Below, piece by piece: positions 1 through 10,739 of a stretch of DNA of 52,500 nt (position 1 is the first letter of the stretch; the number at the start of each line of letters is the position of its first letter). Location: contig NZ_RRCN01000001.1 of NCBI RefSeq assembly GCF_003863965.1, positions 1,956,175 through 2,008,674 of the forward strand. Reading direction: 5' to 3'. The notes below the pieces were generated by a model. The model was not told the DNA's origin, did not search any database, and was given only the letters and a program-made list of their open reading frames with translations. The translations under genes were made by a program, and so were the position numbers. The DNA comes from Paenibacillus oralis. GTDB taxonomy: Bacteria; Bacillota; Bacilli; Paenibacillales; Paenibacillaceae.

Positions 1-131
1 GCAAATTTGTTTCGTATCCAGTTTTCAGGCGATCAAGCGCCTGAATGACGATTTTAAGCTGCATGTCTTTTCTGAGGTTTGATCTTTTGCTGAAGCAGGG
101 ATCAGGCAGCGGAAGCAGCGCAAAAATCATG
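1..131 (+). other. 23S-5S rRNA intergenic spacer
   Basis: The stretch just upstream of the 5S rRNA has no 23S 3' end that I can recognise, so it is taken as spacer of the rRNA operon. It carries a short hairpin (TTCAGGCG at 24-31 with CGCCTGAA at 38-45) and a TTCGTATCCAGTTTTCA stretch of the kind often seen beside rRNA genes in Bacillus-type operons. The operon continues off the left edge. Confidence 0.6.
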
Positions 132-248
132 TTTGGTGGCGATGGCGGAGGGGTTCCACGCGTACCCATCCCGAACACGGCCGTTAAGCCCTCCAGCGCC
201 GATGGTACTTGGACCGAAGGGTCCTGGGAGAGTAGGACGCCGCCAAGC
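132..248 (+). rRNA. rrf: 5S ribosomal RNA
   Basis: The 117-nt stretch begins TTTGGTGGCGATGGCG and ends GGACGCCGCCAAGC, with the conserved CCGAACACGG loop and the GAGAGTAGGACG arm of Bacillus-type 5S rRNA. The two ends pair (TTTGGTGGCG with CGCCGCCAAG). It is the last gene of an rRNA operon that starts outside the window, and a terminator follows. In B. subtilis the rRNA operon rrnO lies in the same position, just before guaB. Confidence 0.96.
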
Positions 249-259
249 AAGAAAGAAGA

Positions 260-290
260 GCACCGCCGATAACTCGGCGGTGCTTTTTGC
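260..290 (+). terminator. rRNA operon terminator
   Basis: GCACCGCCGA pairs perfectly with TCGGCGGTGC around a four-base loop and is followed by TTTTT. It lies 11 nt after the 5S rRNA. Confidence 0.93.
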
Positions 291-395
291 ATTGTTAAAG
301 TGTTTGCAGCGAGATGAAACGGAACGGCGTGGTGAAACGGATATTACGTTATTGCGGACACTGGGGGATGGAGAGGGGAAACTTAACTGAGGAGG

Positions 396-580
396 CTAAC
401 GGACCTGAGCGACGTTATTTGCTCCAAATGAGGGGGTTAGAAATTCTAACGGACCGAGCGGACCTTATTTCCTTCAAATTGGCGTCAAAGTCCGTATTTT
501 TGGCCCAATAGCGTCGTCTGAGTCCGTTAGAACGGGAAATACCCGGGAAATGGGCGAATAAGGTCGCTGGAGTCCGTTAG
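396..580. repeat. 185-bp four-unit palindromic element, copy A
   Basis: Two forward units (396-420 and 446-470, each CTAACGGAC...TTATTT) are followed by two reverse units (507-530 and 557-580, each AATA...GTCCGTTAG). Unit spacing is exactly 50, 85 and 50 bp, and the element is 185 bp, the same as copies B, C and D although its sequence is the most diverged of this type. The R1-R2 spacer GGGAAATACCCGGGAAATGG is shared with the other copies. It lies downstream of the rRNA terminator. The flanks 291-395 and 581-700 hold no gene that I can support. Confidence 0.85.
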
Positions 581-832
581 GCGTACTACATGGAATCGGT
601 TAGGTGGTATTGCAGCATGGCGGAGTGGCCAGCGAGTGGCCAGTTTCCGGTAAGAATACCGGTTTCCGATATAATTGCCACTAAAACAAAAAATTCAGGT
701 AAAATATTTTTCAAGAGACCGTATCGATTAGCGCTCATTTTTCGTTTATAACGGTGAACAACAAAATCAGTAAGTATAGATGGTTAACAGTCGGATGGTT
801 TTAGGCTATGTAAGGGCAGGAGGTGTTCTAAC

Positions 833-1645
833 ATGCGCAAAGATACTGCAGAGCGGGAGGAGCGCAAAGCGGCCCAAAAAGTTGAGGCTGCCGAGGGGAG
901 CGGGGAAGCGCCCGATTTTCCGGATTGGGTTGACGCGCATCAGAAGGCGTTGCGCAGCTATTGCCGTACCTTGACCGGATCGGCGTGGGAAGGCGACGAT
1001 TTGGCGCAGGACACATGGTTGAAGGTTTGGTCTTCCTTGCGGAACCAAGGGGATCGCATTCGGCTCACGCGCGCTTATTTATACAAGGCGGCCCGAAATA
1101 CCTGGATTGACCGCGGTCGTAAAAAAATGCTCCCGGCGGCGCATTCAATGGTCGTTGAGGAGTTGCCTCAGCAGCGGTTGGATGAGACCAGCGTTTGGGC
1201 GGCGATGGAGACTTTGGTCAGTCAGCTGCCCCCGAATCAACGGACCGCGTTGCTGTTGGTTGATGTTTTGCAGTATACGGCGGCGGAAGCGGCTCAGTTG
1301 ATTCAGTCAACGGAGGGGGCCGTCAAGGCGGCGCTGCATCGGGCCCGTATGAAGCTGCGCAACGGTCTGTTTCAATCGGGGGAAGGAGAGGGGCAAGGCA
1401 AAGCTCGCGCTTTTTCGGAACGGCAAGGCGATGCAGGGGCGCAGGAAGCGGTGGTATATGCCTATTTGGACGCTTTTCGCCGCCAGGATGCTTCCGCTTT
1501 GGCCATGTTGTTCAACGATCCTCGTCCTCAAGATCTTGTTCCAACCTTAACGCTGCAGTCTTATCGCCGTAACACGACATCCAAACCGGGAACACGAACG
1601 GCAACACCGGTTAAGAGCCAGTGGATGATGGCGGCAGCGGCTTGA
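833..1645 (+). CDS. RNA polymerase sigma-70 family (ECF-type) sigma factor
   Basis: The 270-aa protein has region 2 at about residues 30-100 ([19 protein letters not shown] then AQDTWLKVW) and region 4 at about 120-180 ([18 protein letters not shown], then a helix-turn-helix ending in ALHRARMKL). This is the layout of ECF sigma factors. The C-terminal 65 residues begin like a SnoaL-type domain ([18 protein letters not shown]) and stop early, as if that domain were truncated. The start is set by AGGAGGTG at 819-826. clpP follows after 22 bp, so the two are probably co-transcribed. No anti-sigma factor gene is adjacent. The regulon cannot be told from the sequence. Confidence 0.85.
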   Translation: MRKDTAEREERKAAQKVEAAEGSGEAPDFPDWVDAHQKALRSYCRTLTGSAWEGDDLAQDTWLKVWSSLRNQGDRIRLTRAYLYKAARNTWIDRGRKKMLPAAHSMVVEELPQQRLDETSVWAAMETLVSQLPPNQRTALLLVDVLQYTAAEAAQLIQSTEGAVKAALHRARMKLRNGLFQSGEGEGQGKARAFSERQGDAGAQEAVVYAYLDAFRRQDASALAMLFNDPRPQDLVPTLTLQSYRRNTTSKPGTRTATPVKSQWMMAAAA

Positions 1646-1667
1646 CCCAACTAAGGAGGTAAACCCT

Positions 1668-2264
1668 ATGAGTTCGGTAATTCCATACGTCATTGAACAG
1701 ACGGATCGCGGAGAGCGTTCTTACGATATTTATTCACGCTTGTTAAAGGACCGGATCATTTTTCTCGGTTCGGAGATTGACGATCAAGTGGCCAACAGCA
1801 TTACGGCGCAGATGTTGTTTTTGGCGGCCGAGGATCCGGAGAAGGACATCCATTTTTATATCAACAGCCCGGGCGGTTCGACTTCAGCGGGTTTTGCGAT
1901 TTACGACGCGATGCAGTACGTGAAGCCGGACGTCCAGACCATTTGCGCTGGCTTTGCCGCTTCTTTCGCGGCGATTCTGTTATTGGCCGGAGCCAAAGGA
2001 AAACGGTTCGCCTTGCCGAATAGTGAAATCATGATCCACCAGCCGCATGGCGGCGTAAAGGGGCAGGCGAGCGACATTGAGATCAGTGCGCGGCGGATTT
2101 TGCGCATCCGGGAGAGATTGAACGCTATTGCCGCCGAATGCACGGGCCAGTCTCTTGAGAAGATCGAGAAGGATATGGACCGGGATTATTTTATGACCGC
2201 GGAAGAGGCGAAAGCCTATGGGATTATCGACCAGGTGATCAACAGCGAGAACCGCAACTCGTAA
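1668..2264 (+). CDS. clpP: ATP-dependent Clp protease proteolytic subunit (ClpP paralogue)
   Basis: The 198-aa protein is a ClpP serine peptidase, the barrel-shaped proteolytic core that works with a Clp ATPase in the cytoplasm. The catalytic triad is visible: Ser99 in GFAAS, His124 in MIHQP and Asp173 in DMDRDYFM. The segment around the serine reads [14 protein letters not shown], whereas housekeeping ClpPs usually read GMAASMGAFLL, so this may be a second, diverged copy. A strong AAGGAGG lies at 1653-1659. It is coupled to the upstream sigma factor, which is not a usual ClpP context, and a terminator follows at 2331. Confidence 0.9.
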   Translation: MSSVIPYVIEQTDRGERSYDIYSRLLKDRIIFLGSEIDDQVANSITAQMLFLAAEDPEKDIHFYINSPGGSTSAGFAIYDAMQYVKPDVQTICAGFAASFAAILLLAGAKGKRFALPNSEIMIHQPHGGVKGQASDIEISARRILRIRERLNAIAAECTGQSLEKIEKDMDRDYFMTAEEAKAYGIIDQVINSENRNS

Positions 2265-2330
2265 TTCGGCGGGTAGGCGCTGCAGTAGCATGTGTAGATC
2301 AGGCCGAGCTTAGGCCGAATAAGAACAGAA

Positions 2331-2365
2331 GGACGGGGTGCCGATAACGGCCCCGTTCTTTTATT
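2331..2365 (+). terminator. Terminator after clpP
   Basis: GGACGGG pairs with CCCGTTC, an inner GCCG/CGGC extends the stem, and TTCTTTTATTT follows. Confidence 0.75.
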
Positions 2366-2501
2366 TTGAAGCGCAAGAATCGGAATCGCCGGTTTAGGGC
2401 AGAAATACAGTGAACGGAAGGCTTCATTTTCAGTAGTGTTCGCGTCCAATAGACAATTGTTTTTGCCCGGAAGCCGCTTGGAGATTTGGCTCGGCTTTTC
2501 C

Positions 2502-2530
2502 TTGACAGCCCATAGGGCCTTTGCTAAGAT
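2502..2530 (+). promoter_or_regulatory. Sigma-A promoter of guaB
   Basis: TTGACA (2502-2507), a 17-bp spacer and TAAGAT (2525-2530) form a near-consensus promoter. Transcription would start near 2537, leaving a leader of about 177 nt before guaB. Confidence 0.85.
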
Positions 2531-2536
2531 GGCAAT

Positions 2537-4171
<1,635 letters not shown>

Positions 4172-4205
4172 ATCTATCGAAACTATTGACATTCCACAAT
4201 CTACC

Positions 4206-4245
4206 AAGGCAAGCCGGGCAATTTCGCCGGGGCTTGTCTTTTTTT
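4206..4245 (+). terminator. Terminator after guaB
   Basis: GGCAAGCC pairs with GGCTTGTC with an inner GGC/GCC stem, followed by a run of seven T. Confidence 0.88.
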
Positions 4246-4311
4246 GCGATATCCCCTGTGATAGAATAGAAAAAGTAAATGAAAGAGAATATGAGGGGAG
4301 CTTTAAGGGCA

Positions 4312-5712
4312 TTGAAACTGAGACAATCCAAACGTAAGACAACACAATCCAAACGGCGTTTCCTGCGCAAAAGCGTAGCGTCTGTATTGCTGCTGAACGC
4401 ACTGTGCTTCTCTTTGGTGCCGGCCATGGCGCTGGCGCAAGGGGAGCAAACGGAATCTACTTCTACCAAACCTGCGGCAGTGCAATCTGCGACCACCTCA
4501 ATTCCTTCCGTGGAATCATTAGACCTTAAAGTAAGATCCGCCGTTTTATTGGAGCCCGTATCCGGGCAAGTGCTGCTGAATGTCAACGGCGATGAAGCGC
4601 TGCCGCCGGCGAGCATGACCAAAATGATGACCGAATACATTGTCGCTGACTTCGTAAAACAGGGCAAATTCAAATGGGACGAAGTGGTAACGGTAAGAAA
4701 AAATGCCGCAAACACGATCGGCTCGCGAATTTTCCTGGCCGAGGGAGATCAGCATACGATAGAAGAGCTGTATACCGCCATGGCCATCGCTTCCGCGAAT
4801 GATGCCTCGGTGGCGCTTGCCGAGCATGTTGCCGGTTCTGAGCAGGCCTTTGTTAAAATGATGAACGACGAAGCCAAACGGATGGGCATGACCCATACCC
4901 ATTTCGCCAACTCTACCGGCCTTGACATTAAAGACATGCCCAAGGAATTTCAGCCGACGGACGGCAAGGAAACCGTCATGTCCGCCATGGATGCGGCGAT
5001 CCTGGCGAAGTATATCGTGACCGACCATCCGGATTTCAACCGCTTTACCACCATTCAAAGCAAAAAGTTCCGGGAACGCGACACAGCGCCGATGGTTAAC
5101 CTAAACTGGATGCTGGAAGCAAACAAAAACATCACGAACTTCAAGCAATATGCTTATGAAGGCCTGGACGGTCTGAAAACCGGCCATACCTCCAACGCCG
5201 GCAACTGCTTTACGGGTACGGCCGTTCGTAACGGTACGCGGTTGATTAGCGTTGTCATGGGGACGGGTACCGAATCCGCGCGTTTCGTCGAAACCCGTAA
5301 AGTGCTGGATTACGGCTTCAATAACTTTGAAACCAAACAGATCGTTCCTCCGAAAGCGACCGTGACCGGCACGGAGACGGTAACCGTAGACAAAGCGAAG
5401 GATACGAAAGTTCCTGTAGTAACCGATCAAGCCGTCAGCTTTGTGGTGCCGAAAGGAGCGGATACGAGCGCCGTTCAAGCGAAAGTGGCGCTGAACGATG
5501 CCGCCAGCCTGACCGCTCCGCTGAAGCAAGGGACGAAAGTGGGTACGGTCACTTATTCCTTCAAAGCTCCGGGCATGGAGCAAACGCTGGAGAAAACTGT
5601 GAACTTAATCACGGCCCAAGACGTGGAAAAGGCCGGCTGGTTCGCGTTGATGATGCGGGCGATCGGCGATTTCTTCAGCGATCTGTTTAATGGGATCAAA
5701 AACCTGTTCTAG
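4312..5712 (+). CDS. dacA: D-alanyl-D-alanine carboxypeptidase (PBP5-type, S11 family)
   Basis: It trims the terminal D-Ala from peptidoglycan stem peptides outside the cell. From this start, Ser101-x-x-Lys104 (ASMTK), the SAN motif (161-163) and KTG (289-291) are all present. A basic N-terminus and a hydrophobic segment ending in AMALAQ form a signal peptide. The C-terminal domain ends in an amphipathic helix ([18 protein letters not shown]), the usual membrane anchor. The chosen TTG start has AGGGGAG 11 bases upstream; ATG codons at 4279 and 4291 are in frame but have weak ribosome binding sites, so the start is uncertain. Confidence 0.93.
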   Translation: MKLRQSKRKTTQSKRRFLRKSVASVLLLNALCFSLVPAMALAQGEQTESTSTKPAAVQSATTSIPSVESLDLKVRSAVLLEPVSGQVLLNVNGDEALPPASMTKMMTEYIVADFVKQGKFKWDEVVTVRKNAANTIGSRIFLAEGDQHTIEELYTAMAIASANDASVALAEHVAGSEQAFVKMMNDEAKRMGMTHTHFANSTGLDIKDMPKEFQPTDGKETVMSAMDAAILAKYIVTDHPDFNRFTTIQSKKFRERDTAPMVNLNWMLEANKNITNFKQYAYEGLDGLKTGHTSNAGNCFTGTAVRNGTRLISVVMGTGTESARFVETRKVLDYGFNNFETKQIVPPKATVTGTETVTVDKAKDTKVPVVTDQAVSFVVPKGADTSAVQAKVALNDAASLTAPLKQGTKVGTVTYSFKAPGMEQTLEKTVNLITAQDVEKAGWFALMMRAIGDFFSDLFNGIKNLF

Positions 5713-5734
5713 GCCGAAATCCCGAGTCAGCGAG

Positions 5735-5763
5735 TTGTATATTTAAAGGGAATATTGTAAAAT
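5735..5763 (+). promoter_or_regulatory. Sigma-A promoter of pdxST
   Basis: TTGTAT (5735-5740), 17 bp, then TAAAAT (5758-5763). It lies about 30 bp upstream of the pdxS start. Confidence 0.75.
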
Positions 5764-5795
5764 ATCAAGTTAGATTATTATCAGGAGGATTGGAC

Positions 5796-6677
5796 ATGGA
5801 AACAGGAACATCGCGTGTAAAAAGAGGCATGGCCGAAATGCAAAAAGGCGGCGTTATCATGGATGTCATGAACGCGGAGCAAGCCAAAATCGCCGAAGCG
5901 GCCGGGGCTACCGCCGTCATGGCGCTGGAGCGGGTTCCTTCGGATATTCGGGCAGCCGGCGGCGTGGCCCGGATGGCGGACCCGACGATAGTCGAAGAAG
6001 TGATGAAGGTCGTTTCCATTCCGGTAATGGCGAAAGCGCGGATCGGCCATTACGTAGAAGCGAAAGTTCTTGAATCGCTGGGGGTAGACTACCTGGACGA
6101 GAGCGAAGTGTTGACCCCGGCGGACGAAGTGTTCCATATTGATAAACGGGATTTCACCGTACCGTTCGTTTGCGGAGCGAAAGACCTCGGCGAAGCGCTG
6201 CGCCGGATCAGTGAAGGCGCGTCGATGATCCGTACGAAAGGCGAACCCGGAACCGGAAATATCGTGGAAGCCGTTCGTCATATGCGTCTGATCAACAGCC
6301 AAATCCGCAAAGTGCAAAACATGTCCAAAGACGAACTATATGCGGAGGCCAAAAACTTGGGCGTAGCCTACGATTTGCTCTTGGAAGTTCATGAGAACGG
6401 CAAGCTGCCGGTCGTGAACTTCGCCGCCGGCGGCGTGGCGACGCCGGCCGATGCCGCGTTGATGATGCATCTTGGCGCGGATGGGGTATTCGTCGGCTCC
6501 GGTATTTTCAAATCGGACAACCCGGAGAAATTCGCCCGCGCCATCGTTGAGGCGACGACGCATTACACGGATTACAAATTGATTGCCGAAGTATCCAAAA
6601 ACCTGGGTACGCCGATGAAAGGCATTGAAATTTCCAAATTGTCTCCCGCAGAGCGGATGGCGGAACGCGGCTGGTAA
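5796..6677 (+). CDS. pdxS: Pyridoxal 5'-phosphate synthase subunit PdxS
   Basis: PdxS builds pyridoxal phosphate from ribose 5-phosphate, glyceraldehyde 3-phosphate and ammonia supplied by PdxT. The 293-aa protein has the conserved [16 protein letters not shown] and [11 protein letters not shown] segments. The two active-site lysines are Lys80 ([10 protein letters not shown]) and Lys148 (RTKGE). ATG 5796 is preferred over the in-frame TTG at 5790 because AGGAGG at 5783-5788 sits 7 bases from it. pdxT follows 102 bp downstream, as in Bacillus. Confidence 0.97.
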   Translation: METGTSRVKRGMAEMQKGGVIMDVMNAEQAKIAEAAGATAVMALERVPSDIRAAGGVARMADPTIVEEVMKVVSIPVMAKARIGHYVEAKVLESLGVDYLDESEVLTPADEVFHIDKRDFTVPFVCGAKDLGEALRRISEGASMIRTKGEPGTGNIVEAVRHMRLINSQIRKVQNMSKDELYAEAKNLGVAYDLLLEVHENGKLPVVNFAAGGVATPADAALMMHLGADGVFVGSGIFKSDNPEKFARAIVEATTHYTDYKLIAEVSKNLGTPMKGIEISKLSPAERMAERGW

Positions 6678-6712
6678 TAGGGCCGGAAATATCGAAGGGA
6701 GCAGTCCTAACC

Positions 6713-6744
6713 CACCCCGGCAAATCCACGTGATGGCCGGGGTG
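6713..6744. other. Perfect inverted repeat between pdxS and pdxT
   Basis: CACCCCGGC (6713-6721) and GCCGGGGTG (6736-6744) form a 9-bp perfect stem with no T run after it. It might stabilise the pdxS message or adjust the PdxS:PdxT ratio; this is inference. Confidence 0.6.
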
Positions 6745-6779
6745 CACATAGTTTGGCTGCAGCAGAAAGAAGGATTGCC

Positions 6780-7358
6780 ATGAAGGTAGGAGTGTTGGCG
6801 CTGCAGGGCGCCGTAGCGGAGCATATTCGAAGCCTGGAAAGCGCCGGAGCCGAGGGGACGGCCGTGAAGCGCACCGAACAGCTAGGCGAGCTGGACGGAC
6901 TCATCGTCCCGGGCGGCGAAAGCACGACGATCGGGAAGCTGATGCGAAAATACGGATTTATTGAAGCGATACAAGATTTTTCCCGGGAAGGCAAACCTCT
7001 GTTTGGCACCTGTGCCGGTCTGATCGTGATGGCCAAGGAAATCGAAGGCGGGGAGGAAGCCCATCTCGGTTTAATGGATATCAAGGTATCGCGCAACGCT
7101 TTCGGACGCCAACGGGAGAGCTTCGAGACGGACTTGGAGGTCAAGGGGCTTACGGCTCCGCTAAGGGCCGTATTTATCCGCGCTCCGCTGATTACGGCGG
7201 TAGGCCCGGGAGTTGAGGTGCTGTCGACGTACAAGGACGAAATCGTCACGGCCCGTCAGGGGCATTTGCTCGTCTCGTCCTTTCACCCGGAGCTGACCGA
7301 CGATTTTTCGCTCCATGCTTATTTTGTTGAAATGATCAAGCAGACGAAGCGGCCGTAA
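6780..7358 (+). CDS. pdxT: Pyridoxal 5'-phosphate synthase glutaminase subunit PdxT
   Basis: PdxT hydrolyses glutamine and passes ammonia to PdxS. The 192-aa class I glutaminase shows the nucleophile Cys78 (GTCAGL), His169 and Glu171 (SSFHPEL), and the PGGEST loop at 44-49. ATG 6780 has AGAAAGAAGG directly upstream. It is the second gene of the pdxST operon and is followed by a terminator. Confidence 0.97.
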   Translation: MKVGVLALQGAVAEHIRSLESAGAEGTAVKRTEQLGELDGLIVPGGESTTIGKLMRKYGFIEAIQDFSREGKPLFGTCAGLIVMAKEIEGGEEAHLGLMDIKVSRNAFGRQRESFETDLEVKGLTAPLRAVFIRAPLITAVGPGVEVLSTYKDEIVTARQGHLLVSSFHPELTDDFSLHAYFVEMIKQTKRP

Positions 7359-7364
7359 ACAGGG

Positions 7365-7395
7365 ACCTTGACTCCTTTGATGGGTCGAGGTTTTA
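7365..7395 (+). terminator. Terminator after pdxT
   Basis: ACCTTGACTC pairs with GGGTCGAGGT (10 pairs, some G-T), followed by TTTTA. Confidence 0.75.
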
Positions 7396-7513
7396 TCTGT
7401 TTGGGATCACAAACCGCCGGCCGGCGTTTCCATATTCCATAGCAGCCTCCCTTCGATGGATGACTTTTGAGGTAGGCAGGCCTGCAAAGGGATGAATCTA
7501 GGAGGGACTACTC

Positions 7514-8797
7514 ATGTTGGATGTAAAAATAATGCGAAACGATTATGCACGGGTTGAAGAAGCGTTGAAAAACCGGGGGAAATCGCTGGAGCTGATCTCG
7601 GGTTTTCAGCCCCTGGACGAGAAGCGCCGGGAGCTGCTTCAAGAGAGCGAATCGCTGAAAAACCGCCGCAATACGGTATCCGCCGAAGTGGCGCAGCGGA
7701 AGAAGAACAAGGAGAATGCCGACGAGTTAATCACGGAGATGCGCGAGGTCGGCGACCGGATCAAGGAGCTGGACGAGGAGATTCGGACACTTGAGGCGCA
7801 GATCGATGAATTGATGCTGGCGATTCCGAACATTCCTCACGCGAGCGTGCCGGTGGGCGCTTCCGAGGAGGAAAACGTCGAGGTTCGCCGTTGGAGCGAA
7901 CCGCGGCAATTTGATTTCGCCCCGAAAGCCCATTGGGACGTGGCGGCCGGTCTGGGCATCCTCGACTTTGAAGCGGCGGCCAAGGTCACCGGATCGCGGT
8001 TTGCTTTTTACAAGGGCCTTGGGGCGCGCCTGGAGCGGGCGTTAATCAGCTTCATGATGGATTTGCACAGCAATGAGCATGGGTATGAGGAAATGCTGCC
8101 GCCCTATATCGTAAACCGCGACAGTTTGTACGGAACGGGGCAGCTTCCGAAGTTCGAAGAGGACCTGTTCAAGCTGCAGGGTACCAGCGATTATTATCTT
8201 ATCCCTACGGCAGAGGTTCCAGTTACGAACTATCATCGCGATGAGATTTTGAACGCGGAAGACCTTCCACGCCACTATGTGGCCTACAGTTCTTGCTTCC
8301 GTTCGGAGGCCGGGGCGGCGGGCCGCGATACGCGCGGCTTGATTCGCCAGCACCAGTTCAACAAAGTGGAAATGATCAAAATCGTGCATCCGGATACGTC
8401 CTACGATGAGCTGGAGAAGATGACCGCCAACGCGGAGCGTGTCCTGCAGCTGCTTAAATTGCCTTATCGCGTGCTTGCGTTGTGTACGGGCGATCTTGGC
8501 TTTACGGCGGCCAAAACGTATGACCTCGAAGTGTGGCTGCCGGAGAGCGGCATGTACCGCGAAATTTCCTCCTGCTCCAATGTGGAGGATTTCCAGGCTC
8601 GCCGCGCCAACATCCGCTTCCGTCCGGAGCCGAAAGCCAAACCCGAATTCGTACATACCTTGAACGGCTCGGGGCTGGCGGTGGGACGTACCGTTGCGGC
8701 GATTCTGGAAAACTACCAGCAGGAGGACGGCAGCGTGGAAATTCCGGAAGTGCTGCGGCCTTACATGGGCAACATTGAGAAGATTACCAAACGTTAA
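7514..8797 (+). CDS. serS: Seryl-tRNA synthetase
   Basis: It charges tRNA-Ser with serine. The 427-aa protein starts with the long antiparallel coiled coil (about 28-105, rich in K, E, R). The class II core follows, with motif 2 ([18 protein letters not shown], then RQHQFNKVE) and motif 3 ([17 protein letters not shown]). GGAGGG at 7501-7506 sets ATG 7514. No T-box signature (AGGGTGGNACCGCG) is seen in the 155-bp upstream gap. A tRNA-Ser gene follows directly. Confidence 0.98.
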   Translation: MLDVKIMRNDYARVEEALKNRGKSLELISGFQPLDEKRRELLQESESLKNRRNTVSAEVAQRKKNKENADELITEMREVGDRIKELDEEIRTLEAQIDELMLAIPNIPHASVPVGASEEENVEVRRWSEPRQFDFAPKAHWDVAAGLGILDFEAAAKVTGSRFAFYKGLGARLERALISFMMDLHSNEHGYEEMLPPYIVNRDSLYGTGQLPKFEEDLFKLQGTSDYYLIPTAEVPVTNYHRDEILNAEDLPRHYVAYSSCFRSEAGAAGRDTRGLIRQHQFNKVEMIKIVHPDTSYDELEKMTANAERVLQLLKLPYRVLALCTGDLGFTAAKTYDLEVWLPESGMYREISSCSNVEDFQARRANIRFRPEPKAKPEFVHTLNGSGLAVGRTVAAILENYQQEDGSVEIPEVLRPYMGNIEKITKR

Positions 8798-8801
8798 CGG
8801 C

Positions 8802-8830
8802 TTGCGAATTGGCAAGCAATGTGGTAGAAT
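8802..8830 (+). promoter_or_regulatory. Promoter of tRNA-Ser
   Basis: TTGCGA (8802-8807), a 17-bp spacer and TAGAAT (8825-8830). The start point would fall about 25 nt before the mature tRNA. Confidence 0.75.
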
Positions 8831-8862
8831 CTGATTTGTTACGCGAATCGGATTCACCTTAT

Positions 8863-8951
8863 GGAGAGGTACCGAAGCGGTCATAACGGGGCGGTCTTGA
8901 AAACCGTTAGAGTGCAAGCTCACATGGGTTCGAATCCCATCCTCTCCGCCA
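8863..8951 (+). tRNA. tRNA-Ser (anticodon UGA)
   Basis: The acceptor strands GGAGAGG and CCTCTCC pair, and discriminator G with CCA is encoded at 8948-8951. The anticodon loop CTTGAAA carries TGA at 8898-8900. A long variable arm follows and the T loop is GGTTCGAATCC, as expected for a class II serine tRNA. It lies 65 bp after serS. Confidence 0.97.
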
Positions 8952-8973
8952 TACATAACCATGCGGTTTTATA

Positions 8974-8998
8974 AGAGAGCAGCGATGCTCTCTTTTTT
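8974..8998 (+). terminator. Terminator after tRNA-Ser
   Basis: AGAGAGCA and TGCTCTCT form a perfect 8-bp stem around GCGA, followed by a T run. Confidence 0.92.
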
Positions 8999-9028
8999 GC
9001 ATAATGCGGCGGGTTTCATCACAAATTA
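8999..9028 (+). promoter_or_regulatory. Sigma-G-like promoter of sspP
   Basis: GCATA (8999-9003), an 18-bp spacer and CAAATTA (9022-9028) resemble the forespore sigma-G consensus (GHATR and CATNHTA, one mismatch in the -10). Its position 34 bp before a spore-protein gene fits, but it was recognised by eye only. Confidence 0.45.
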
Positions 9029-9061
9029 ACCCTACATCCATAATGGAGGGGAGGGTTTGCG

Positions 9062-9214
9062 ATGACGAAACCGCAAACGTATCAGACTTCGGCCGGCAAC
9101 GGACCGGAGGACAACCCGCGCCGCGAGCGGAAGCAGGAGGGGCCGGAGCCGCTGTCCGGGTCCAAGAAAGTAAAGACGCAAAACCACGTCAGCCATAACA
9201 ATCCCGAAGGATAA
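9062..9214 (+). CDS. sspP: Small acid-soluble spore protein P
   Basis: This 50-aa gene encodes a hydrophilic protein containing EGPEPLSGSKKVKTQNH, which matches the conserved EPLSGSKKVKNRNH segment of B. subtilis SspP, a minor spore-core protein. A strong GGAGGGGAGGG precedes ATG 9062. It is monocistronic: a sigma-G-like promoter lies upstream and a terminator 30 bp downstream. It would be made in the forespore. Confidence 0.88.
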   Translation: MTKPQTYQTSAGNGPEDNPRRERKQEGPEPLSGSKKVKTQNHVSHNNPEG

Positions 9215-9244
9215 GCAGGATAAGCTTGACGTGGAAACATCACG

Positions 9245-9270
9245 ACCTCAGCCCAAGGCTGAGGTTTTTT
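9245..9270 (+). terminator. Terminator after sspP
   Basis: ACCTCAGCC pairs perfectly with GGCTGAGGT around CAA, followed by six T. Confidence 0.93.
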
Positions 9271-9274
9271 AACC

Positions 9275-9660
9275 TTATAGATCGGGCATGGTAGAGGGCG
9301 ATGCGCAGGTAGAGAGGGGAGGAGAAGAGGAAACTGGGGACTAAGGGACACCAGAGCCCTTATTTTCGAAAAAACAGAGGATTGCAAAATGTAACGGACA
9401 CAGAAGACCTTATTTACCACAAATCGGCCTGGATGAACGGGTTTAGAGTGAAATAGGGTCGTGTGTGTCCGTTAGGCTGGGAAATACCCGGGAAATGGGC
9501 GGATAAGGTCGCTGGTGTCCGTTAGAGCAGCATTCTCGGCTTAGAAAGGGCCAAAGTCCTCGGTGCTTCTGCTTATGAAAGAAGGGGAAGGGTTCTCATA
9601 GTAGAACAGAAGAGGGAATGGGTTTGCGCGACAAAGGACCTCGCAGTAGCGAGGTTTTTT
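9275..9660. repeat. Four-unit element copy B with flanks and own terminator
   Basis: Homology with copies C and D starts at TTATAGA (9275), 4 nt after the sspP terminator, and runs through a GAGAGGGGAGGAGAAG stretch. The core is 185 bp (9341-9525): forward units 9341-9365 and 9391-9415, reverse units 9451-9475 and 9502-9525. Spacings are 50, 85 and 50 bp. A terminator, CCTCGC-AGTA-GCGAGG plus T6, closes the element at 9638-9660. No coding region is apparent, and the remaining stretch to 9800 shows nothing clear. Confidence 0.85.
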
Positions 9661-9800
9661 CAAGTTTGAAATTCCATGAAAAGCAAGACATGAAGCATAG
9701 AAACATGTAATAATAAAGAGAGGGTGTCCGCACAGCTTCAAGAAATGGATCAATTAGGAGTGGAGATGAAAAGACAGATATATTAACCGAAAGGATCGTG

Positions 9801-10721
9801 ATGCGATTGAACGCCATAAGCCCTAACAATATGACTCCGTCTGCCATGCCGCAGCAGGCTCGGCAGCATAAACAAAGAACGGTCAAAAGCATACTGTTTC
9901 GAACCTTCTTCATTATTATTGGAGCGATTCTCGTTTCCGTGGCCCTTGAGCTGTTTCTGGTACCCAACAAAATTACGGATGGCGGAATTACGGGCATCTC
10001 CGTTATGTCTTCTTATTTATCGGGTTTCCCGCTGGGTATTTTCCTGTTCCTCTTTAACCTCCCCTTTCTCATTATCGGCTACAAACAGATTGGCAAAACG
10101 TTTGCCATATCCACGTTGATCGGCATCTCTGTCATGTCGGTCGGAACGGCGCTGCTGCATCCCGTTCAAGCATTTGTGAGCGATACGCTGCTGGCTTTCG
10201 TCTTTGGCGGCATTTTGCTCGGCCTTGGTACCGGGCTTGTGATCCGTTTTGGCGGCTCCTTGGACGGAACCGAAATCGTCGCTATTTTAATCTCTCGTAA
10301 AACTCCTTTTTCCGTTGGCGAAGTCATTATGTTCTTCAACTTCTTCATATTGCTAAGCGCCGGATTTGTATTCGGCTGGGAACGGGCTTTATTCTCAATA
10401 CTGGCCTATTATATCGCTTATAAAACGATCGATATCGTCGTGGACGGCTTAAACGAATCGAAATCGGTTTGGATCATCAGCGACCAAATTGACGAAATCG
10501 GAGACGCCATTTTGAGCCGGTTGGGCCGGGGCGTGACGTATTTATCGGGGGAAGGCGGATTTTCCGGGGATCCGAAAAAGGTCATTTTTTGCGTGATTAC
10601 CCGCTTGGAGGAAGCCAAGTTGAAGGAAATCGTAAATCATTACGACGAAAATGCCTTTTTGGCGGTCGGGAATATCCATGACGTGAAGGGCGGACGTTTC
10701 AAGAAAAAAGCAATCCACTAA
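9801..10721 (+). CDS. YitT family membrane protein
   Basis: The roughly 306-aa protein has a hydrophilic N-terminus of about 28 residues, then five or six hydrophobic segments (for example FFIIIGAILVSVALELFLV and GIFLFLFNLPFLIIG). It ends in a soluble C-terminal domain (about 215-306) of the DUF2179 type. The GGSLDGTEIVAILISRKT loop is typical of the family. Its function is unknown in general. The ribosome binding site is GAAAGGAT just before ATG 9801; a GTG sits one codon earlier. The lipoprotein gene follows 18 bp later, probably in one transcript. Confidence 0.85.
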   Translation: MRLNAISPNNMTPSAMPQQARQHKQRTVKSILFRTFFIIIGAILVSVALELFLVPNKITDGGITGISVMSSYLSGFPLGIFLFLFNLPFLIIGYKQIGKTFAISTLIGISVMSVGTALLHPVQAFVSDTLLAFVFGGILLGLGTGLVIRFGGSLDGTEIVAILISRKTPFSVGEVIMFFNFFILLSAGFVFGWERALFSILAYYIAYKTIDIVVDGLNESKSVWIISDQIDEIGDAILSRLGRGVTYLSGEGGFSGDPKKVIFCVITRLEEAKLKEIVNHYDENAFLAVGNIHDVKGGRFKKKAIH

Positions 10722-10739
10722 TTTTGACGGGGAGATTGT

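Noticed and set aside
7396..7513. T-box leader upstream of serS
   Set aside because: The AGGGTGGNACCGCG antiterminator signature and a serine specifier loop are absent, and the gap after the pdxT terminator is too short.
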